From the NCBI GenBank assembly GCA_027563935.2, contig CM050451.1, positions 26,923,565-26,987,564 on the forward strand: a stretch of 64,000 nt of DNA, read 5' to 3'. This document shows, one piece after another, positions 56,239 through 64,000 of this stretch (positions are counted from its first letter, which is position 1; each line of letters starts with the position of its first letter). A program made the translations under genes and the position numbers. The stretch comes from Costus lasius (lineage: Eukaryota > Streptophyta > Magnoliopsida > Zingiberales > Costaceae). Below the pieces are notes generated by a model. That model did no database searches. It had not been told where the DNA came from and was given only the letters and a program-made list of their open reading frames with translations.

Positions 56239-57894
56239 TGATGGAGGCAGTAGCCCTGCTCTGAGGAGATCTGCTCGGACTCGTAGGGTACCTATTCGAT
56301 ATGGGTTCCCTTAGGGTTCCATTTCTTGCATGGCATTTAGGGTAATTTGCTTTTCAATAAAACCATGCATCATGTAGTCATTTATGGCAAGTCCACTTGT
56401 AGTAGGTAGTGCATTGTAATTCATGAAACTTTATGTACTCTTGCATCATAGTAGAGTAGTGCATGCATGCATTAGGATCATTTTGGCAGGTCATTCAAGT
56501 AAGGAGCAGCTCAAGTTCCAGCTCAATGTCACTCAAGGTCCACTCATCAAGTTCAGCTCCAGAAAAGGAAAGGAAGACTTCAAAGCCCAAGCTCACTTCA
56601 AGCCATGCAATAACTCACTTGCTATATTTGTTGGGTGCCTCTCCAATAGAGCAATCAGCCACCTCATCATCCATCCAAGAGATATGCGCCAACCACTAGT
56701 CCAAGCAAGGAATGAATTCAAATCCCTCATCCATTAAGATCAAAAATCAAAGGAATTATCCATCAAGATCCACAATTAAAGGAGGGCATTTATGAAGACA
56801 TTTATGAGGAGTTACCATCTCTTGTTGCCGCCCATGCTCTCATGGAAAGGATTCAAATTTTGAACCCCTTATCCATGCGCCAACAAGCATATCGCCAAAG
56901 GATGAAGAAGACACCTCTCTCACCAGCCCAAGCATTTAAAGAGTTGCCAAAAGAAGATCACCAAAGAAGGAAGCTCCCAAAGAGGATTTGCGCCAACATC
57001 CTCTTGATTTTGCAATTCTAATCCAATCCATCTTTGTAATAGGCGCATGGAAGCTAATGACTATCCTGCCCTAGCCCCATCTCGCCTATAAAAACATAGC
57101 CTCCACCTTGTATTTCGATTACCTTTTGATGAAATAATATTGTCTATTAGTTGCCTAGGTTAATTGCTTGTGTTAGTGATCGAGTTCTTCTTTAGCCGAG
57201 TTCTTCCCCTTTCTTCTAACTCTTCCACCGAAACCCTAAGAAGCTCTCCCCTTTGTTCATGTGTGCAACCACAAGGAGAACTTCTTTCACCCTCGGTTTG
57301 AAGCAAGAAGGAGAACACCCCTCGGCCTCAAGGAGTCTTCATCCTATTCGGCTAAGTCTCTTCTCTTAATCTCTTCATTTGATTTTGAGAACTCTTCTCT
57401 ACACTAATTCTTGATTATATAACTTGTAGCTTGCGCTTGGAGTGGGTCTAGGAGGGGCGTCCCCCCCCCCTCCTTCTCTTCTCCCTCTCTCTTTAGTTAA
57501 CTTAGGATTAGCAAGGGAACTTGTGAGGCTTAACCTCACCCCTTGATTTGCTCCTGTATTAAAATCCGTGACTTGTACGGATCTTCTGTGATTGTTTGTA
57601 AGCTCCACCCTACACCTTCCATCAGAGTTGGACCGGTGACGATCGGGAAGCACAGCCCTTCGATTCTCAAGGGCTGCACTGTAAGTTTATTTCCTGCATT
57701 TACTGCTTTCTAGTGTAATTCTTATTTACTGTTCTTAGTTTAAACTCGGGTTTTCCTATATATTTAAAATACAAAAAAAATTAGTTTCTCAACCTCGTTA
57801 GCATAACTTCGGTTTTCCCTTATTATTAAGCTATTTATCAAAACCAGTTTTCAAAGGCATCGTTTCAATGCTTTAGTTCCCCGTCCTCCATCAG
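56239..57894 (+). repeat. R1 5' LTR
   Basis: 1,656 bp; the ends form a 9-bp inverted repeat, TGATGGAGG...CCTCCATCA. The first 79 bases equal the end of the polyprotein gene (see 62682). TATA box 57087-57094. C run of 10 at 57461-57470. Confidence 0.95.
57087..57094 (+). promoter_or_regulatory. R1 LTR TATA box
   Basis: TATAAAAA, preceded by CTCGCC; same at 63530-63537. Likely start of the R1 transcript some 30 bp on. Confidence 0.55.
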
Positions 57895-57897
57895 CTT

Positions 57898-57909
57898 GGT
57901 ATCAGAGCT
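57898..57909 (+). promoter_or_regulatory. R1 primer-binding site, initiator tRNA-Met type
   Basis: TGGTATCAGAGC, three bases after the LTR. Confidence 0.9.
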
Positions 57910-58037
57910 TAGGCTCTTAGACTAGAATTTTAAGCCTCAAAAACTTATTTTTCTACTTCTAAGCGGTCTTTGGAATTAGGTTGCTTGAAAGAACTTGACT
58001 ACGCTCTATTTCCAAAACCTGTATTTTTTCAAAACAC

Positions 58038-58390
58038 CCATGCAAACTCGGTCCAAAACCCAACAACAAGAACAAAATCCCATAATGGATCATACTGCCA
58101 TGAATGAGAAGTTTGAGTTTTTGACTGAGCAAATAGGGACCCTTACCCGAAGCCTTAACCAACTTACCACTGAGTTCCATGATTTTAGAGAAAGGTCTTC
58201 TAATCATGCTAGTGAACCACCTAGCCCTCATCATGTAGACACCCAACAACCACCTGTGTGGAACGGGCATCAAACCCCAACCCGTGCAGGCACCCAACCT
58301 ATGTGGAATGGATATCCTAATCCAAACCATGTAGGAACCCATCCTCAACCAACATGGAATGGATACCCCAATCCAAACCATGCGGGGGAA
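58038..58390 (+). pseudogene. gag: R1 gag N-terminal segment, ends at frameshift
   Basis: The likely start is ATG 58040 (MQTRSKTQQQ), in a frame open from 57995. It has a helical region (MNEKFEFLTEQIGTLTRSL) and then two or three repeats of a WNGYPNPNHxGT unit. In the third unit the run GGGGG at 58384-58388 shifts the frame; the earlier unit has fewer G's at the same place. The remaining gag is in the frame of 58354-61908. Confidence 0.7.
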
Positions 58391-61300
58391 CCCACCAACC
58401 AACTATGTGGAATGGACCTCCTATTCAAACCCCACCTCAACCCAGATTTAGAGAGGATGATGTGCACCGCGCCATCAAACTCAATCCCCCAACCTTCAAT
58501 GGCTCTTTAGAACCCCGAGACTTCTTGGATTGGACAACCAAGCTCGAGCAATATTTCGAGTGGAGCATGATCCCTGAGCACAGCAAAGTCCGACTTGCAA
58601 AGTGCCTTCTTGAGGGAAATGCTAGGTTGTATTGGACCAATATAGAGAACAACCAAGAGAGACTCAACCTACCTCCCATAGAAACTTGGCTAGAAATGCG
58701 CCAACAACTTAAACTGAAATATGTCCCCTCATACTTTCAGAGTAAGTTGTTTGACCAAGCCTCTAGTTTAACCCAAGGATCTATGACTGTTGATCAATAC
58801 ACTGCTAGCTTTGAGGAATTCCTCCTTAGGGGAAACCCAGGAGAAAACCCTCTATTCACCCTTAGCAGGTATAAAAATGGTCTCCGATCTGAGATTAGAA
58901 AGGGCCTTACCTACTACCAGATAGACTCCATAGAGGTTGCCCATCTTAGAGCCAAGGAGATTGAGCAAGAACTTAAGGTTGCCTTTAGAAAAGAGTTTAG
59001 TGCCTCTAGACCAAGTCCTAGACCAACCCAACCTCAAAGCTCTAGTACTCCTAAACCCAAGCCCTCTAGTTATCCAGAACCATCTAGGGTCAAATGCCAT
59101 GGTTGCCAACAATATGGACACTATATGAAAGACTGTTCTAAACGGGTCTTATACCTAGGTGAGGAAAACCAAACCCCTAGACCTGAAGACATTAATGACC
59201 CAGATTCTGACTGCCAAATCCTAGAAGACAATGAATATGATAGTAGTGAGGAGCCTGCCCAAAACACCTTAGGAGTTGTTAGGTGTACCCTGATCAAACC
59301 CTCACCCACGGATGATTGGCGAAGAACTAGTATTTTCCATACTTACACGAAATGCAATGGAAACATGTGCAAAGTAGTGATAGATGGGGGTGGTAGTCTC
59401 AACGCTGTCTCCCACTCTGCTGTTACTAAGTTTAAGCTTAAGATAGAAGCTCACCCAACGCCTTATAACAACTCCTGGGTCAACCAGTCTAGTGTGCCAG
59501 TAACCCATAGGAGTCTAGTGCCCTTACAGTTTGGTACCTATGAAGGACAAATTTGGTGTGACGTCATCACTATGGACGTCGCTCAAGTCCATCTAGGTAG
59601 ACCATGGCTATATGACATGGATGTAGTCCACTACGGTCGGACTAATACCTATGTCTTTAGTCATTCAGGTCAAAAGATCAAACTGAAACCGTCTATGCCA
59701 AGAGAGCTTAAAGCCTCAACCAATAAGGGAAAAATAGAAGAGACCAAAACCATACAACCAACCCTTCAGCTCATGAGACCTAAGGATTATAGGCCTGATC
59801 AACCTTTATTTACCTTAGTCCTCAAGGAAGTCAACCAAGAAGAAGAAAGTAAGCCACCCCCTGAAGTAGAAGCCCTCTTAGAACAATATAGTGAGCTTAC
59901 CCCTGAAGAACTACCCACAGGACTTCCACCTCTTAGGGACATCCAACACGCAATAGATCTTGTCCCAGGTTCAACCCTACCCAATCTGCCCCACTATAGG
60001 ATGAACCCCACCGAGCATCAAGAACTTAAGAGACAAGTAAATGACCTATTAGAGAAAGGACATATCAGAGAAAGTCTTAGCCCTTGCGCCGTGCCTGCTC
60101 TGCTCACCCCTAAAAAGGATGGCAGTTGGCGCATGTGTATAGACTGCAGAGCTATAAACAAAATCACAGTCAAGTATAGGTTTCCTATTCCTAGACTTGA
60201 TGACATGCTAGACATGTTAGTTGGCTCTAAGTGGTTTAGCAAGCTTGACTTAAGAAGTGGATACCACCAGGTCAGGATAAGGCTAGGTGATGAATGGAAG
60301 ACAGCTTTCAAGACCAAGGATGGTCTCTATGAATGGTTAGTCATGCCTTTTGGCTTGACTAATGCTCCTTCCACATTCATGAGACTCATGACCCAAGTCT
60401 TAAAGCCTTTCATTGGAAGATTCCTGGTAGTCTACTTTGATGATATCCTCATCTATAGTAAGACTAAAGAGGAACACCTAGAGCACCTTAGGAAGACCCT
60501 TGACCTTCTTAAGGAAGAGCAACTCTATATCAATCTCAAGAAGTGCTCCTTTTTGTCCCATAGTGTGATCTTCTTAGGATTCATAGTGTCTGAGCATGGC
60601 CTTCAAGCAGACCCATCCAAGATCCAAGCCATCATAGACTGGCCTGAACCTAAGACCATCACTGAAGTCAGAAGCTTCCATGGCCTAGCTACCTTCTATA
60701 GGAGGTTCATAAGGAACTTCAGCTCTATAGTGGCACCTATCACTAGTTGCCTAAAACAAGGTGAATTCTCCTGGACTAAATCTGCTAGCAAAGCCTTCCA
60801 AGAACTTAAGGATAAGATGACCACTGCCCCGGTCCTTAGACTTCCTGACTTCAACAAAGTCTTTGAGGTAGATTGTGACGCCTCTGGAGTTGGCATAGGG
60901 GGAACCCTAAGCCAAGAAGGTCATCCCATTGCCTTCTTTAGTGAAAAACTCAACGAGGCAAAACAAAAATACTCTACCTATGACAAAGAGTTTTATGCTA
61001 TAGTTCAAGCTCTAAAGTATTGGAGACATTACCTCATCCATAGGGAGTTTACTCTTAATAGTGACCACCAGGCCCTCTCCTATCTAAGTGCTCAGAAGAA
61101 GTTAAACTCAAGGCATGCTAAGTGGGTCGAATACCTACAACAATACACTTTTGTGCTTAGACATAAATCAGGATCTGAGAATAAAGTAGCAGATGCCCTC
61201 AGTAGAGTAACTTTACTTTTGAACAAAATGCATGTTGAAGTTACTTGCTTTGATTCCATGAAAGATGCTTATCTTGAATGTCCTGATTTTTCTACCTTAT

Positions 61301-61908
61301 ATGCTGACCTTAGTCAAGACCCATTAAGTCACCCCCTCTACACCCTTAGGGATGGGTATCTCTTTCTTGGACCAACCCTTTGTGTGCCCAAGACATCCAT
61401 CCGAGAATTCCTTGTTTGGGAATTGCACGGAGGCGGGACTGCCGGGCACCACGGTCGAGATAAGACCCAAGCCCTTGTAAAGGAACGGTTCTACTGGCCG
61501 AACCTTTACCAGGATGTAGCTAAGGTTGTGAGGCATTGTAGGACTTGTCAGCTCACCAAAGTCCACAAGCACAGTCCCGGCCTGTACACTCCCTTACCTA
61601 TTCCCCAAGCCCCTTGGCAAGACCTTAGTATGGATTTCATTTTAGGACTACCCCGAACCTCAGCTAAACATGATTCTATATTTATGGTAGTTGATAGATT
61701 TACTAAGATGGCCCATTTCATAGCTTGCACCAAAACCACTGATGCCTCCCATGTTGCTAAACTCTTCTTCAGAGAAGTTGTCAAGCTTCGTGGGACACCC
61801 TTAACTATAGTGTCTGATAGAGACCCTAGGTTTGTAAGCCATTTTTGGAGAACCCTATGGACCCTTCTAGGAACAAAACTCAAGTTCTCCACAGCCTACC
61901 ATCCCTAG
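58354..61908 (+). CDS. gag-pol: R1 gag-pol polyprotein: gag, protease, RT, RNase H, integrase core
   Basis: 1,184 codons to a TAG. Residue numbers from 58354. Gag domain about 40-205 (PPTFNGSLEPRDFLDW). CCHC knuckle 248-261 (CHGCQQYGHYMKDC). Protease active site Asp344 in VVIDGGGSLN, with LGRPWLYD near 413. RT about 545-730, with YFDD at 694-697 and the MPFGLTNAPSTF block. RNase H from about 838 (EVDCDASG), with Asp904 in SDHQAL. Integrase zinc site His1025/His1032-33/Cys1062/Cys1065, core Asp1094 and Asp1155 (SDRDPRF). The TAG falls between the second Asp and the catalytic Glu, so integrase made from this copy would lack its end. The true start is upstream in another frame. Confidence 0.9.
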   Translation: MEWIPQSKPCGGTHQPTMWNGPPIQTPPQPRFREDDVHRAIKLNPPTFNGSLEPRDFLDWTTKLEQYFEWSMIPEHSKVRLAKCLLEGNARLYWTNIENNQERLNLPPIETWLEMRQQLKLKYVPSYFQSKLFDQASSLTQGSMTVDQYTASFEEFLLRGNPGENPLFTLSRYKNGLRSEIRKGLTYYQIDSIEVAHLRAKEIEQELKVAFRKEFSASRPSPRPTQPQSSSTPKPKPSSYPEPSRVKCHGCQQYGHYMKDCSKRVLYLGEENQTPRPEDINDPDSDCQILEDNEYDSSEEPAQNTLGVVRCTLIKPSPTDDWRRTSIFHTYTKCNGNMCKVVIDGGGSLNAVSHSAVTKFKLKIEAHPTPYNNSWVNQSSVPVTHRSLVPLQFGTYEGQIWCDVITMDVAQVHLGRPWLYDMDVVHYGRTNTYVFSHSGQKIKLKPSMPRELKASTNKGKIEETKTIQPTLQLMRPKDYRPDQPLFTLVLKEVNQEEESKPPPEVEALLEQYSELTPEELPTGLPPLRDIQHAIDLVPGSTLPNLPHYRMNPTEHQELKRQVNDLLEKGHIRESLSPCAVPALLTPKKDGSWRMCIDCRAINKITVKYRFPIPRLDDMLDMLVGSKWFSKLDLRSGYHQVRIRLGDEWKTAFKTKDGLYEWLVMPFGLTNAPSTFMRLMTQVLKPFIGRFLVVYFDDILIYSKTKEEHLEHLRKTLDLLKEEQLYINLKKCSFLSHSVIFLGFIVSEHGLQADPSKIQAIIDWPEPKTITEVRSFHGLATFYRRFIRNFSSIVAPITSCLKQGEFSWTKSASKAFQELKDKMTTAPVLRLPDFNKVFEVDCDASGVGIGGTLSQEGHPIAFFSEKLNEAKQKYSTYDKEFYAIVQALKYWRHYLIHREFTLNSDHQALSYLSAQKKLNSRHAKWVEYLQQYTFVLRHKSGSENKVADALSRVTLLLNKMHVEVTCFDSMKDAYLECPDFSTLYADLSQDPLSHPLYTLRDGYLFLGPTLCVPKTSIREFLVWELHGGGTAGHHGRDKTQALVKERFYWPNLYQDVAKVVRHCRTCQLTKVHKHSPGLYTPLPIPQAPWQDLSMDFILGLPRTSAKHDSIFMVVDRFTKMAHFIACTKTTDASHVAKLFFREVVKLRGTPLTIVSDRDPRFVSHFWRTLWTLLGTKLKFSTAYHP

Positions 61909-62757
61909 ACGGATGGGCAGACTGAAGTGGTCAACCGATCACTTGGGAGTATCCTTAGGAGTTTGGTAAGTGAACATCCTGGCAACTGGGATAAACTCTT
62001 ACCCACTGCCGAGTTCTCCTACAACAGTACAGTCAACAAGACCACAGGTCTCTCCCCTTTCCAAGCCAACCTAGGATATCAACCTAACAAACCTATAGAT
62101 CTCTTCCCTCTACCCAGACACTTTAGGACTTCTTTACCTGCTCGTGACTTTGCTTTACATACTTCGCAAATGCATGCTGAAATATTTTCTAAAATGCTAG
62201 AATCTGTTAATCATTATCGCGAAGCTGCTAACAAACATCACCGAGAAAGGTTATTTTCCACAGGTGATAAAGTGATTCTACGGGCACGTGAAGAGCGCAT
62301 CCACGGGACAGGGCACAAACTGGAAGCAAAAGGACTAGGCCCCTTCACCATTGTAGACAAAATCAACGACAATGCCTATGTCCTCGACCTGCCACCTGAA
62401 TTGGGGATCCCCACCACCGTCAACGTGGAGGATCTCACCCTCTATCATGAACCCCTCTCCATACTAGATCCAGATGACACCTACAAGATGGAAATTAAGG
62501 CTATTCTCGAAGACCAAACCAAATTCACCACTGATGAGGTACAAATGTTTTATCGAGTTAGACTCATTAATGGTGAAGAGGTATGGCTTCCTGAGTCTGA
62601 GCTAGCTATAGCCGCCCCTGAGTTACTCCAAGGGTACAAGGATAATTCTCCAGAGGAGAATCCTTTCAACCCGGGGAGAGCTGATGGAGGCAGTAGCCCT
62701 GCTCTGAGGAGATCTGCTCGGACTCGTAGGGTACCTATTCGATATGGGTTCCCTTAG
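61909..62757 (+). pseudogene. R1 integrase C-terminal part, after the in-frame stop
   Basis: Same frame as 58354-61908, separated only by TAG 61906-61908. It starts TDGQTEVVNR, holding the catalytic Glu, then the GPY/F-like segment (about 62330: KGLGPFTIVDKIND) and a tail with VRLINGEEVWLPESEL. The last 76 bases lie inside the 3' LTR, ending RRSARTRRVPIRYGFP. The tail could be a diverged chromodomain or CR-type motif; I cannot decide by eye. Confidence 0.75.
62671..62681 (+). promoter_or_regulatory. R1 polypurine tract inside the coding region
   Basis: CCGGGGAGAGC just before the LTR; it is also coding (PGRA). Such overlap is known for CRM elements. Confidence 0.7.
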
Positions 62758-64000
62758 GGTTCCATTTCTTGCATGGCATTTAGGGTAATTTGCTTTTCAA
62801 TAAAACCATGCATCATGTAGTCATTTATGGCAAGTCCACTTGTAGTAGGTAGTGCATTGTAATTCATGAAACTTTATGTACTCTTGCATCATAGTAGAGT
62901 AGTGCATGCATGCATTAGGATCATTTTGGCAGGTCATTCAAGTAAGGAGCAGCTCAAGTTCCAGCTCAATGTCACTCAAGGTCCACTCATCAAGTTCAGC
63001 TCCAGAAAAGGAAAGGAAGACTTCAAAGCCCAAGCTCACTTCAAGCCATGCAATAACTCACTTGCTATATTTGTTGGGCGCCTCTCCAATAGAGCAATCA
63101 GCCACCTCATCATCCATCCAAGAGATATGCGCCAACCACTAGTCCAAGCAAGGAATGAATTCAAATCCCTCATCCATTAAGATCCAAAATCAAAGGAATT
63201 ATCCATTAAGATCCACAATTAAAGGAGGGCATTTATGAAGACATTTATGAGGAGTTACCATCTCTTGTTGCCGCCCATGCTCTCATGGAAAGGATTCAAA
63301 TTTTGAACCCCTTATCCATGCGCCAACAAGCATATCGCCAAAGGATGAAGAAGACACCTCTCTCACCAGCCCAAGCATTTAAAGAGTTGCCAAAAGAAGA
63401 TCACCAAAGAAGGAAGCTCCCAAAGAGGATTTGCGCCAACATCCTCTTGATTTTGCAATTCAAATCCAATCCATCTTTGTAATAGGCGCATGGAAGCTAA
63501 TGACTATCCTGCCCTAGCCCCATCTCGCCTATAAAAACATAGCCTCCACCTTGTATTTCGATTACCTTTTGATGAAATAATATTGTCTATTAGTTGCCTA
63601 GGTTAATTGCTTGTGTTAGTGATCGAGTTCTTCTTTAGCCGAGTTCTTCCCCTTTCTTCTAACTCTTCCACCGAAACCCTAAGAAGCTCTCCCCTTTGTT
63701 CATGTGCGCAACCACAAGGAGAACTTCTTTCACCCTCGGTTTGAAGCAAGAAGGAGAACACCCCTCGGCCTCAAGGAGTCTTCATCCTATTCGGCTAAGT
63801 CTCTTCTCTTAATCTCTTCATTTGATTTTGAGAACTCTTCTCTACACTAATTCTTGATTATATAACTTGTAGCTTGCGCTTGGAGTGGGTCTAGGAGGGG
63901 CGTCCCCCCCCCCCCCCTTCCTTCTCTTCTCCCTCTCTCTTTAGTTAACTTAGGATTAACAAGGGAACTTGTGAGGCTTAACCTCACCCCTTGATTTGCT
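62682..64000 (+). repeat. R1 3' LTR (first 1,319 bp)
   Basis: Matches 56239-57557. TATA 63530-63537. The C run at 63904-63917 is 14 long compared with 10 in the 5' LTR. Confidence 0.95.

Larger units (their letters stand above)
56239..64000 (+). mobile_element. R1: nearly complete CRM-like chromovirus (Ty3/gypsy), right end outside window
   Basis: LTR 56239-57894, iMet primer site, one gag-pol reading unit 58038-62757 in order gag, zinc knuckle, protease, RT, RNase H, integrase, polypurine tract, 3' LTR from 62682 (cut by the window). Only two lesions: a frameshift in the G run at 58384-58388 and a TAG at 61906-61908. Over about 1.3 kb the LTRs show six substitutions by eye plus a C-run length change, so the insertion is recent. 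RT/RNase H blocks and the coding overlap with the 3' LTR suggest the CRM clade; a tree would be needed to be sure. Confidence 0.85.

Noticed and set aside
62866..63482. ORFs of 65-104 codons (also 56423-56737)
   Set aside because: They are inside the R1 LTR, upstream of its TATA box, and overlap in two frames; no support for a protein.

Overview
The window is plant nuclear heterochromatin made almost entirely of nested transposable elements; no host gene, tRNA or rRNA gene was found. The evidence is angiosperm-type Ty3/gypsy (Athila-like and chromovirus-like) and Ty1/copia LTR elements with tRNA-Asp- and tRNA-iMet-type primer sites, a plant hAT-type DNA transposon, long AT-rich LTRs and no bacterial-style gene organisation. 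Dense Athila-type elements plus a CRM-like chromovirus suggest pericentromeric DNA (inference). The species cannot be told from the sequence.

Layout, using names local to this report. (1) 1-15737: Athila-like element A1 on the + strand. Its left end lies outside the window. It has a gag tail, broken protease, an ATHILA-type late ORF and a 3' LTR at 14264-15737. It is split by N1 (2182-9065, minus strand), a non-autonomous element with two LTRs and a gag-like ORF but no polymerase (target duplication TAGCA), and by H1 (10999-12744), a hAT-like element with 8-bp target duplications ACCACACA that carries a RING-H2-type ORF. (2) 15738-18200, and probably 32850-33930: pieces of an old minus-strand Ty3/gypsy element G1, the apparent substrate of several insertions. 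(3) 18201-32849: an Athila-type solo LTR S1, split by copia element C1 (5' LTR 19108-21344, internal 21345-26028). A unit of about 10.6 kb was then tandemly duplicated (15428-21344 repeats at 26029-31945) and the second copia copy collapsed to a solo LTR. (4) 33931-55638: Athila-like element A2 with LTRs, primer site, gag, protease and an ATHILA-type ORF, but no reverse transcriptase or integrase. Its late ORF is split by copia C2 (40669-51884, target duplication GTTAG), whose 5' LTR is itself split by a reversed solo LTR C3 (41605-43262, target duplication GATTC). (5) 55639-56238: GC-rich DNA I could not assign. (6) 56239-64000: a young, nearly complete chromovirus R1, CRM-like, running off the right edge. 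It has one frameshift in gag and one stop codon in integrase, and its coding sequence runs into the 3' LTR.

How the parts relate: A1, A2 and N1 lack their own polymerase in this window but share cis-acting parts. These are a tRNA-Asp primer site (A2, N1), a pair of stem-loops at the ancestral end of the polyprotein ORF, palindrome arrays of TTACGG/CCGTAA half-sites in both LTR and internal spacer, a conserved 3' non-coding module, and a hairpin beside the 3' LTR. This is what a trans-mobilised family would be expected to keep. C1 and C2 likewise share the same decayed pol region. The most unusual observations are the covarying stem-loop pair, the conserved 3' module, the RING-carrying hAT and the duplication-plus-LTR-collapse at 15-32 kb.
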